Assembly (NCBI GenBank): GCA_011057845.1
Contig: DSDB01000670.1
Span: forward strand, 1-6,035
DNA from: Phycisphaerales bacterium
Lineage (GTDB): Bacteria > Planctomycetota > Phycisphaerae > Sedimentisphaerales > Anaerobacaceae
Direction: 5' to 3'
Length of the DNA: 6,035 nucleotides
Positions 1-4,940 of this stretch are shown piece by piece; the first letter of the stretch is position 1, and every line of letters starts with the position of its first letter. The position numbers and the translations under genes are program-made. Below the pieces are notes generated by a model. That model searched no databases, was not told where the DNA came from, and saw only the letters and a program-made list of their open reading frames with translations.

Positions 1-366
1 AGCGGGCGTCCGGATACCGTCGAACCTCGCACGCCGGGTCGCTTTCGCGATCGCCAGGATGCCGCCGGCGATGCGGGCGACGGTCCTCGCGGATTCGATG
101 GATTCGGTCGCGGACAGCGTCCTGACCGGCCACAAGGCGGCTTCGGCCCCTTCCAAGGCCTGCGCGGCCCGGAAGGACGCACTGGCCGCGGCGGTCCCGG
201 AGCTTGGATGAGACAACCCGGTACCGAGGCCGAAGGCCCCGCCCCTGAGCCGAATCAGGCACCACCGCAGACCGATGCGGCCGAGGAGATTCCTGCCGAG
301 ACGCCGACCGACGACCATACGCCGGCAGAGACGACTCCGGTCGCCGAAGATGCGGCGGAGGCATAG
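1..366 (+). CDS. C-terminal fragment of a low-complexity Gly/Pro/Arg-rich protein with an acidic tail (5' end outside window)
   Basis: The first frame is open from base 1 to the TAG at 364-366, giving 121 residues with no start that looks like a beginning. The first 75 or so residues are rich in Gly, Arg, Pro, Asp and Phe (for example RGFDGFGRGQRPDRPQGG). The last 45 are acidic and rich in Pro, Thr, Glu and Ala, ending TPVAEDAAEA. Third codon positions are mostly G or C, as in the neighbouring genes, and a terminator-like element follows 20 bases after the stop, which supports a real gene end. No fold or motif can be named; the segment is probably disordered. The Gly/Arg/Pro composition resembles the linker of the sensor-like protein at 1564-2565, so this could be the tail of a related protein, but that is a guess from composition. 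A competing frame (275-646) is extremely Arg-rich and looks like a shadow. Confidence 0.6.
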   Translation, partial: SGRPDTVEPRTPGRFRDRQDAAGDAGDGPRGFDGFGRGQRPDRPQGGFGPFQGLRGPEGRTGRGGPGAWMRQPGTEAEGPAPEPNQAPPQTDAAEEIPAETPTDDHTPAETTPVAEDAAEA

Positions 367-402
367 AAACATGTGTTTCTTGGGGTCCGCCGGCGGTTTT
401 TT
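365..402 (+). terminator. Probable intrinsic terminator after the 5'-partial gene
   Basis: A small hairpin AGAAAC-ATGT-GTTTCT (365-380) overlaps the stop codon. A perfect 10-base palindrome CCGCCGGCGG (387-396) follows, and is directly followed by six Ts (397-402). The palindrome folds only as a short GC stem with a 4-base loop, so the hairpin is small, but a GC stem running straight into a T tract just after a stop is the usual layout of a rho-independent terminator. Confidence 0.5.
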
Positions 403-442
403 CGGCCTACGAACAGAAAATACCTGTTACCGCCGGCGGTTT
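387..442 (+). repeat. Pair of 13-bp direct repeats, each containing a GC palindrome
   Basis: CCGCCGGCGGTTT occurs at 387-399 and again at 430-442. The second copy is embedded in a perfect 12-base palindrome, ACCGCCGGCGGT (429-440). Because the cores are self-complementary they can also pair with each other, forming a 10-bp stem around an A/T-richer 33-base loop. They may be two hairpins of a double terminator, or protein-binding sites. In GC-rich DNA a short palindrome is not rare, but two copies with the same flanking TTT inside 56 bases of intergenic sequence is notable. Confidence 0.5.
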
Positions 443-740
443 CACCCCACTATCGTATCGGTAAGGACTGTGGACACTGATTTCGAACTGTGGTCGGCCC
501 GAATTACCACGGGCCTGACGGCAATACAACGGGTGAATCAGGCGATATGGTTAAGGCAAGTCTTCAGCACGGCGGCGTTTTCGCTATGGATGGCGTCTGG
601 GGGCTTGCGGCTCTTCGGCCGGGGAAGCGGTCGGTTAGACAAGTGAATTTGATGGCTCGATGGCCCAGGACGGGGTTAGAATAGTGCTTTCAACTTGCGT
701 CTTACAGCCGAGTCGATTGTCATGGCAGCAGGGATCATCC
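443..740. other. Intergenic stretch with no recognised gene; 5' region of the sigma operon
   Basis: About 300 bases separate the repeat pair from the chosen sigma factor start. The only open frames are short (one at 490-684 gives 64 residues), lack a Shine-Dalgarno sequence and resemble nothing I know. No tRNA-like or riboswitch-like structure was recognised on either strand. The stretch presumably carries the promoter and leader of the sigma operon; the only -10-like element noted is GTTAGAATA near 676-684. Confidence 0.4.
677..682 (+). promoter_or_regulatory. Possible -10 element (TAGAAT) of the sigma factor operon
   Basis: TAGAAT lies about 60 bases before the chosen GTG start and would place transcription start near 688-690, leaving a leader of about 50 bases. 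No convincing -35 hexamer lies 16-18 bases upstream, so this is weak. If real, it rules out the upstream ATG at 660 as the sigma factor start. No ECF-type autoregulatory promoter was recognised. Confidence 0.25.
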
Positions 741-1322
741 GTGGATTCCACACTTACGGTCAACCAGACGGATCGGGCCGATATCGAGGCCTGCCTGGCA
801 GGCGACGAGGATGCCTATGGAAGGCTCGTGAGACGTTATGAATCGGAGCTGGCAAAGCTGATGTGGCGTTTTTGTCGCGACAGTACGGTTTGCGAGGAGC
901 TGGTTCAGGAGGTCTTCGTCGAGGCCTATTTCGGCCTGGCGGGCTTTCGCGGCGAGGCGCCGTTTTCGCACTGGCTCAAGCGTATCGGCTCCCGGGTCGG
1001 TTATCGGTTCTGGCGGAACCAACGCCGTGAGGCGGGGCGATTCAGTCTGGAGGATTATGACGGGGTCGCGCCGGAGCCTGACAGCGATATCACCCCGGAG
1101 CAAGCCGGTGAAATCCTCCATCGACTGCTGGCCCACTTGAATGATGCGGACAGGCTCGTCCTGACGCTGATGTATTTTGATGAGTGCAGCACGCGCGACA
1201 TAGCCGAAAGAATGGGTTGGACGCGCGCCATGGTTAAGATGCGGGCCAGTCGGGCCCGCAGGAAGCTCAAGTCAATAGCAGAACAGCAAGGTCTGCTGGA
1301 GGCAATAGGATGGACACGTTAA
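741..1322 (+). CDS. ECF-type RNA polymerase sigma factor (sigma-70 family)
   Basis: This 193-residue protein has the size and two-domain layout of an extracytoplasmic function sigma factor, which directs RNA polymerase to a specific promoter set. Region 2 covers about residues 14-96: the 2.2-like segment EELVQEVFVEAY (52-63) is followed by the basic, aromatic segment HWLKRIGSRVGYRFWRNQRR (77-96) expected to contact the -10 element. After an acidic linker, region 4 covers about 124-180, with a helix-turn-helix in STRDIAERMGW and MVKMRASRARRKLK. The GTG at 741 is preferred because AGGGA lies 6 bases upstream and it leaves 12 residues before the conserved domain. An ATG at 660 and a TTG at 717 are in frame but lack a ribosome binding site and add atypical sequence. 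The gene overlaps the next one by 13 bases. The family is certain; the ECF subgroup and target promoters are not known. Confidence 0.93.
   Translation: MDSTLTVNQTDRADIEACLAGDEDAYGRLVRRYESELAKLMWRFCRDSTVCEELVQEVFVEAYFGLAGFRGEAPFSHWLKRIGSRVGYRFWRNQRREAGRFSLEDYDGVAPEPDSDITPEQAGEILHRLLAHLNDADRLVLTLMYFDECSTRDIAERMGWTRAMVKMRASRARRKLKSIAEQQGLLEAIGWTR
1298..1302 (+). promoter_or_regulatory. Ribosome binding site for the small membrane protein gene
   Basis: GGAGG sits 7 bases before the ATG at 1310, inside the 3' end of the sigma factor gene. It supports the start of the overlapping small gene and indicates translational coupling. Confidence 0.75.
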
Positions 1323-1570
1323 AGGCAATTGAAAAACTCGTTTGCCAGGCCCGGATGGAAGCAGTCCCGACCGTGAATGTCAGTTCTCGCGTTCTGCAGC
1401 GGATCGCGATGGACCAGACGCCCGCGCGGATACTTCCATTCACGCTCTTCGCCGGTGTTTCCGCCGCCGCCGCCGTGATCGTGCTGTTCCTGGCAGTCAA
1501 CTCCTGGACCTATCTGACCAATCCAATGATGGACTTGTTCGCTCCGTTGCAGGGGGCCGCGATATGGTAG
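1310..1570 (+). CDS. Small single-pass membrane protein, candidate anti-sigma factor
   Basis: The 86-residue product has a polar N-terminal part of about 41 residues, one strongly hydrophobic segment (about 42-63, containing SAAAAVIVLFLAV) and a short tail of about 20 residues. With Arg residues before the membrane segment, the N-terminus should face the cytoplasm. It overlaps the sigma factor gene by 13 bases and the following gene by 7, so the three are probably made together. A small single-span protein encoded right after an ECF sigma factor and before a periplasmic CpxP/CnrX-like protein is the arrangement expected of an anti-sigma factor such as CnrY, whose short cytosolic N-terminus binds its sigma. 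The amphipathic stretch VNVSSRVLQRIA (22-33) is a plausible sigma-binding helix. There is no zinc-binding HxxxCxxC motif, so it is not a ZAS-type anti-sigma factor. The gene is well supported; the function is inferred from context only. Confidence 0.8.
   Translation: MDTLKAIEKLVCQARMEAVPTVNVSSRVLQRIAMDQTPARILPFTLFAGVSAAAAVIVLFLAVNSWTYLTNPMMDLFAPLQGAAIW
1551..1556 (+). promoter_or_regulatory. Ribosome binding site for the LTxxQ protein gene
   Basis: AGGGGG lies 7 bases before the ATG at 1564, within the end of the preceding gene. It decides the start: an in-frame ATG at 1342 would give a longer protein whose first 74 residues are Arg-rich shadow sequence of the small membrane protein gene. 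Confidence 0.6.
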
Positions 1571-2565
1571 ATCAAACCAGACCAGACGACCATGTCCCGC
1601 ATGTGGTGCATGCGATGGGCCGCGTACACCGGACGCGGGATCTGGTGCTGTTGGCGGTGTTGATCCTCGCTTCGGGCGTGGTCATTGGAGCCGGGGGCGT
1701 GTTTCTGGCGGCGCCCGACAAGATGATCCCGCCGCCGCTGCCTCCGAAGGTGGATCCCATCGTCGGGATCATGAAGGATGATTACGGTCTCAGCGACGAT
1801 CAGGTCGAGGCGATTCGTCCGGCATTCGCCAAGCATTTTGAGCAGATGTGGGCCATCTGGAAAGACAACGAGCAGAAGATGGCCGACATCCGCACGCAGT
1901 TGGACAAGGATTTGCAGCAGATTCTTACACCGGAGCAGTTCGCCAAGTGGCGAGAGAAGGTGGAGCAGCTCAACCGAGACGCTGCCCGCTGGCAGCGGGG
2001 ACGGAGCGACCATCGGCAGGGACCGGGTGGACCTGGCGGCCCTGGTGGACCCGGAGACTGGCGTCGTGGGGGCGGCGAGGGGCCCGGCGGGGGCGGACGG
2101 GGCCCGAGTGGCGGCCGTGCCGGCGGAACCGGACGCGGCCCCGGAGCCGACGGACGCAGTCCCGCGATGATGCTGCTCGGCATTGCTGAACGGCTTGAGG
2201 ACCTTACCGATGAGCAGAGAGCCCAGATCGAGGCTATCGCCAAGAAGGCGGAGGAGGAATTTGCCGGAGCCGGCGACGATGCGGATCGGCGGCGGATTGT
2301 CTCCGAGAGTGTCAGCGAAATGGTCATGGAGGTCCTGACTGAACCGCAGCGGCAGCGCGTGCGCGAGACTCAGGAGCGCATCCGGCAGGGTCGCGCCACC
2401 CAACGAGGCGCCGGCGGGCCCAATGACGTACCGTTCTTGCCGGGCCCCGAGAACAACTTCGGCATTCGGCCCCCGAACCTGCCCGGCGGCATGATGCCCT
2501 TGCGGGATCCCAATTCACCCTTCATCGAGCCGCGGCCTCAACCGACGGCGCCGCCCCAGCCGTAG
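1564..2565 (+). CDS. Membrane-anchored periplasmic protein with two CpxP/CnrX-like (LTxxQ) segments, candidate sensor of the ECF module
   Basis: From the ATG at 1564 the product is 333 residues. A short N-terminal cytoplasmic part (1-26) precedes one membrane segment (about 27-49, LVLLAVLILASGVVIGAGG). A Pro-rich hinge (PPPLPPK) leads into a helical segment (74-140) with LSDDQVEAI and ILTPEQFAKWREK, the paired LTxxQ-like signatures of the CpxP/Spy/CnrX (metal-resistance) fold. Residues 153-199 are a Gly/Pro/Arg-rich linker with GGP repeats. A second segment (about 205-272) repeats the pattern with LTDEQRAQIEAI and VLTEPQRQRVRE. A Pro-rich tail (280-333) ends the protein. Known single-unit relatives are periplasmic and sense metals or misfolded protein; CnrX controls an ECF sigma through CnrY. 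Here the adjoining sigma factor and small membrane protein suggest the same role. No obvious His/Met metal-ligand set is visible, so the stimulus is unknown. Gene and fold assignment are good; the sensor role is inference. Confidence 0.82.
   Translation: MVDQTRPDDHVPHVVHAMGRVHRTRDLVLLAVLILASGVVIGAGGVFLAAPDKMIPPPLPPKVDPIVGIMKDDYGLSDDQVEAIRPAFAKHFEQMWAIWKDNEQKMADIRTQLDKDLQQILTPEQFAKWREKVEQLNRDAARWQRGRSDHRQGPGGPGGPGGPGDWRRGGGEGPGGGGRGPSGGRAGGTGRGPGADGRSPAMMLLGIAERLEDLTDEQRAQIEAIAKKAEEEFAGAGDDADRRRIVSESVSEMVMEVLTEPQRQRVRETQERIRQGRATQRGAGGPNDVPFLPGPENNFGIRPPNLPGGMMPLRDPNSPFIEPRPQPTAPPQP
2020..2160 (+). repeat. Gly/Pro-rich low-complexity segment inside the LTxxQ protein gene
   Basis: This stretch encodes residues 153-199, dominated by Gly, Pro and Arg with imperfect GGP repeats at its start. 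The DNA is an imperfect GGTGGACCT-type repeat with varied third codon positions, which suggests selection on the protein rather than recent slippage. It separates the two helical segments. Confidence 0.7.
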
Positions 2566-2619
2566 ACATCGATAGCCAACGGCGCCAGGTAACCTTCAGG
2601 GCGGTCTCTCAGACAGCTA

Positions 2620-2633
2620 CCCTGCCGGCAGGG
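2620..2633. repeat. Perfect 14-bp palindrome downstream of the sigma operon
   Basis: CCCTGCCGGCAGGG is fully self-complementary and folds as a 5-bp GC stem with loop CCGG, 54 bases after the stop of the LTxxQ protein gene. No T tract follows (CTCTTCC), so it is only a weak terminator candidate; it could be a protein-binding site or a 3' mRNA-stabilising hairpin. Confidence 0.4.
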
Positions 2634-2721
2634 CTCTTCCGCCGGCGCGGGCCGGGTATCGCTCAGGCTTACGTGGATGATAGCACCCGGAGTCCGGATT
2701 TCAAACCCGCGGTCTTGCGCC

Positions 2722-2750
2722 TTGCCCCGCACCGGCGGTGGTAGTAGGAT
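2722..2750 (+). promoter_or_regulatory. Weak candidate sigma70-type promoter for the SUMF1-fold gene
   Basis: TTGCCC (2722-2727), a 17-base spacer and TAGGAT (2745-2750) each match four of six consensus positions. This would start transcription near 2757 and give a leader of about 80 bases that contains the palindromes at 2785-2823. With matches this loose in a 271-base spacer, chance is a real alternative. Confidence 0.25.
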
Positions 2751-2784
2751 GGAGGAGCAGATAACGCCAAGACCCGGAACGGTT

Positions 2785-2823
2785 CCGCGTGTAGCGGTGT
2801 CGTCTACGCGGGCAATATATTGC
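2785..2823 (+). promoter_or_regulatory. Inverted repeat plus perfect 12-bp palindrome directly before the SUMF1-fold ribosome binding site
   Basis: CCGCGT (2785-2790) and ACGCGG (2806-2811) are perfect inverted repeats around a 15-base loop; a shifted pairing CGTGTAG/CTACGCG with one wobble gives 7 bp. One base later comes GCAATATATTGC (2812-2823), a perfect palindrome that ends exactly where AAGGAGG starts. Just upstream, CGGAA-CGG-TTCCG (2775-2787) is another small hairpin that overlaps the first arm. The arrangement could be a leader structure controlling translation or an operator. It does not match a riboswitch class I recognise. Confidence 0.4.
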
Positions 2824-2830
2824 AAGGAGG
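2824..2830 (+). promoter_or_regulatory. Strong ribosome binding site for the SUMF1-fold gene
   Basis: AAGGAGG, followed by T, is a near-complete match to the 16S anti-Shine-Dalgarno sequence, 6 bases before the ATG at 2837. It is far stronger than the other sites in the window and fixes the start. Confidence 0.85.
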
Positions 2831-2836
2831 TCTGTT

Positions 2837-3760
2837 ATGAGAGCATTGAAGCGGCTTGTGCCGGTGGTTGCGGTGATGGCGGCGGTTTGCCTGGCGGGTT
2901 CAGGCACAGTGCCGATGGCCAAAGCGCCCTACGGAGCGGACAAGGCAAAGGAATGCCAGAAAGCGGCGGCGGAGTTCTATGGAGTTTCTGTGGAAAAGTC
3001 CGTGGACATCGCCGAGGGCGTGACGATGGACTTCGTCCTGATCCCCCCTGGGACGTTTTTCATGGGATCGCCCACGACGGAGGGCCAGCGGGATCGAAAC
3101 GAGGGTCCCGCTCATGACATAACCATCAGTAAACCCTATTACCTTGGGAAATTCGAGGTCACCCAGAAGCAGTGGAACGGCTTTTTCGCGGGAACGGTAT
3201 TCGCCAGGAAGGAATTCAAGTTCCCCGGAGACAATATGCCCGCCGACAGTATCAGCGGTTTCGAGGCGGAGAAGTTCCTGATGGACCTTTCCAGCAGGCT
3301 GGGGATGAAGTTCCGCCTGCCGACCGAAGCGGAGTGGGAACATGCTTGTCGTGCGGGAACCCAGACGCCTTTCTACACAGGCAATACGATTTCCACGTCG
3401 CAGGCCAATTATGACGGTTCGAAGACCTACGGCAGCGGCGCCAAAGGACTACAACTGAAACAGACCGTCGATATTGGCATGTATCCGCCGAACCCGTTCG
3501 GGCTTCACGATATGCACGGCAACGTCTGGGAGTGGTGCATGGACTGGTTCGATGCAAACTACTACAAGGAGAGCCCCGGCACCGACCCGACCGGTCCGCC
3601 CACGGGCGGAAGCCGGGTCATCCGCGGCGGCTGCTGGAAGTCCCATCCAACCAAGTGCCGTTCCGCCGAACGAGACGCCTACAACCCTTCCAAGAGCAAC
3701 GACACCATCGGTTTTCGGGTTCTTCTGGAGGTCGCTCCCGGCACACCGGCGACTGAATAA
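2837..3760 (+). CDS. Secreted SUMF1/formylglycine-generating-enzyme-fold protein, probably not a true FGE
   Basis: The 307-residue product begins with a signal peptide: basic MRALKR, a hydrophobic core (VPVVAVMAAVCLA), and a possible signal peptidase I site after AKA at residue 30. There is no good lipobox around Cys18. The rest is a SUMF1-fold domain (about 62-298) with family landmarks in order: FVLIPPGTFFMGS (66-78), YYLGKFEVTQKQW (101-113), FRLPTEAEWEHACRAG (159-174), NPFGLHDMHGNVWEWCMDW (219-237), RVIRGGCWKS (260-269), CRSAERD (274-280) and IGFRVLLE (291-298). Real FGE oxidises sulfatase Cys/Ser residues to formylglycine using a copper-binding Cys pair in the GG-S-x-x-C-x4-C region. Here the first of those positions appears to be Ser269, while Cys sits at 266 and 274, so the active pair looks broken. 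It is more likely one of the many SUMF1-fold proteins with binding or unknown roles. The gene stands alone with a long leader and a strong ribosome binding site. Confidence 0.92.
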   Translation: MRALKRLVPVVAVMAAVCLAGSGTVPMAKAPYGADKAKECQKAAAEFYGVSVEKSVDIAEGVTMDFVLIPPGTFFMGSPTTEGQRDRNEGPAHDITISKPYYLGKFEVTQKQWNGFFAGTVFARKEFKFPGDNMPADSISGFEAEKFLMDLSSRLGMKFRLPTEAEWEHACRAGTQTPFYTGNTISTSQANYDGSKTYGSGAKGLQLKQTVDIGMYPPNPFGLHDMHGNVWEWCMDWFDANYYKESPGTDPTGPPTGGSRVIRGGCWKSHPTKCRSAERDAYNPSKSNDTIGFRVLLEVAPGTPATE

Positions 3761-3762
3761 CC

Positions 3763-3788
3763 GACAGCGGCCTTTCATCGCCACTGTC
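3763..3788 (+). terminator. Hairpin just after the SUMF1-fold gene, possible terminator between convergent genes
   Basis: GACAG-C-GGC and GCC-A-CTGTC pair as a 9-bp stem with one C/A mismatch around an 8-base loop, starting two bases after the stop codon. No T tract follows in either direction, so it is a modest candidate. It lies in the 82-base gap between the two convergent genes, where a terminator would be expected. Confidence 0.35.
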
Positions 3789-3842
3789 CGCACGCTCACA
3801 TCAGGGCGGTCGCGATACAACGGTACAACGGCGAGGATCAGC

Positions 3843-4766
3843 TCAACGCAGTGCCGTCTCAGGCACGAAGAACTGCCCGGGGCCCACAACCGCCGGGTAG
3901 GGAACCGTGCCGTCCTGCGACAATGAAACCGTCATCGGGATAGCATCGGCGGGCGTGAAACGCTCAACATGCCCATCGGTGAATCCCGCGTGCAGCTTGA
4001 CCGCAATGTCTTTCGGGTCCAGATCCGGCCCGCCGGCGGACCAGAATGCCGATGAGACATCTGTGCCAGGGGTGATCTCGGCGCTTCGCAACGGCTCACA
4101 ACTGCTGTAGGCGCCGCGACGACGCCAATGGTCGTACCCAAAGTAGTCGCTCAGGAGCAGCCCGCTTTGCCCGCCCCCACCCATGAGCACCCTGGGGCCC
4201 TGAAAGACCCGGCCTTCCCCCAGCCAGCCGGTATAACTCCAGTACAGACAATACGTCCCGATCACGGGATCAGGCACGGGATCCGAATCGGGGTTGTCCC
4301 ATTCTTCACCCGCCACCCAGGCATCCTGCAGGTACTTATACTCCTCCGGGGCACACGGGCAGAAGACCGTCTCGGCCTTCTCAAGATACGCGCCCAGATA
4401 GGCGCTCAGCGAACGATGCAGTTTCGGACTACGCTTGCGGTAACCCGTCAGGACCGTCGGTTCCTGCCAATTCCACAGTCCGCCAAAGCCGATTGTGGCG
4501 ACGGACTCCGGGTACTTGCTGTCGTTGTCCACGGCAAACTGATTGACGGCCTGAACCACCTGCCGCTGGTTGCTCATGTTTCGCACCCGGTACGCCTGCC
4601 GCCTGGCCGCGCGCAACCCGGGCATCAAGATACCCATTAACAAGGCAATGATAGAGATGACAACGAGCAGCTCGACAAGGGTGAAGCCACCCTTTCGGCA
4701 ATGGTGCGCGACGCCATAGGACAACCGTCGCGGCTGAACGCACTTTTTCTCCCACGGTCTACACAT
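3843..4766 (-). CDS. Prepilin-type (type II secretion/type IV pilin-like) N-terminal methylation protein
   Basis: The 307-residue product has a 27-residue basic leader ending RKGG, then FTLVELLVVISIIALLMGIL, the classic class-III signal with cleavage after Gly27, Phe at +1 and Glu at +5. The hydrophobic helix is followed by the basic AARRQA stretch usual in planctomycete prepilins. The globular part contains four cysteines (residues 137, 139, 172 and 222 by my count) and ends in a KLHAGFTDGHVERF segment. That segment resembles a shortened form of the H-x9-DG motif found in many planctomycete prepilin-like proteins. Such proteins are processed by a prepilin peptidase and sit in the inner membrane or assemble into pseudopili; the role of these numerous orphan copies is unknown. 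The ATG at 4766 is chosen because a consensus promoter starts transcription about 30 bases upstream, which excludes the longer in-frame start at 4928. A weak GGA lies 7 bases before the start. No pilus or secretion genes are adjacent. Confidence 0.92.
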   Translation of the reverse strand: MCRPWEKKCVQPRRLSYGVAHHCRKGGFTLVELLVVISIIALLMGILMPGLRAARRQAYRVRNMSNQRQVVQAVNQFAVDNDSKYPESVATIGFGGLWNWQEPTVLTGYRKRSPKLHRSLSAYLGAYLEKAETVFCPCAPEEYKYLQDAWVAGEEWDNPDSDPVPDPVIGTYCLYWSYTGWLGEGRVFQGPRVLMGGGGQSGLLLSDYFGYDHWRRRGAYSSCEPLRSAEITPGTDVSSAFWSAGGPDLDPKDIAVKLHAGFTDGHVERFTPADAIPMTVSLSQDGTVPYPAVVGPGQFFVPETALR

Positions 4767-4802
4767 TCTGTGATCCGCGCATTTTAACCGCAAACAAATT
4801 GT

Positions 4803-4831
4803 ATTATAGTCGTCTAATAACGCACTGTCAA
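4803..4831 (-). promoter_or_regulatory. Perfect consensus sigma70 promoter of the prepilin-type gene
   Basis: On the minus strand TTGACA (4831-4826), exactly 17 bases and TATAAT (4808-4803) match the housekeeping consensus at all twelve positions with optimal spacing. Transcription should start near 4796, giving a leader of about 30 bases before the ATG at 4766. The local sequence is A/T-rich against a GC-rich background, as expected for a promoter. Confidence 0.88.
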
Positions 4832-4914
4832 TACGGCAAATGGGGATTTTACTGGAATTACGCCATAGGGAAAAGGCTGGTGGATAGGAAGCGAAGGTCG
4901 GCTCACTGCCGCAA

Positions 4915-4935
4915 GACCAGCACCCCACCCTGGTC
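4915..4935 (-). terminator. Hairpin after the beta-helix/dockerin gene, possible terminator
   Basis: GACCAG and CTGGTC form a perfect 6-bp stem around a 9-base loop, starting 5 bases after the stop codon at 4941-4943 on the minus strand. Only two Ts follow, so termination would be weak. It precedes the separate promoter of the prepilin-type gene, which fits two distinct transcripts. Confidence 0.4.
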
Positions 4936-4940
4936 GCGCT

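Noticed and set aside
275..646. Plus-strand open frame of 123 codons
   Set aside because: Its first part is an out-of-frame, Arg-rich reading of the 5'-partial gene, it crosses the likely terminator and it lacks a ribosome binding site.
490..684. Possible small gene of 64 residues before the sigma factor
   Set aside because: No ribosome binding site, no recognisable motif, and it runs into the likely promoter and leader of the sigma operon.
735..1136. Minus-strand open frame opposite the sigma factor
   Set aside because: The plus strand carries clear sigma region 2 and 4 motifs; the antisense product resembles nothing.
1342..1563. Longer N-terminus for the LTxxQ protein from an ATG at 1342
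   Set aside because: The extra 74 residues are an Arg/Asp-rich out-of-frame reading of the small membrane protein gene, and a ribosome binding site fits the ATG at 1564.
1510..2403. Long minus-strand open frame of 297 codons opposite the LTxxQ gene
   Set aside because: It is the antisense shadow of a GC-rich, Gly/Pro-rich gene. It has no recognisable domain, and the plus strand frame has overlapping start, ribosome binding site and family motifs.
2816..2821. TATATT as a -10 element for the SUMF1-fold gene
   Set aside because: Transcription would start inside the ribosome binding site; the bases are better explained as the core of a 12-bp palindrome.
4128..4640. Plus-strand open frame of 170 codons opposite the prepilin-type gene
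   Set aside because: Antisense shadow without ribosome binding site or domain; the minus strand has the GFTLVELL signature and a consensus promoter.
4767..4928. N-terminal extension of the prepilin-type protein to an ATG at 4928
   Set aside because: The consensus promoter at 4803-4831 lies inside this extension, and class-III leaders are short.
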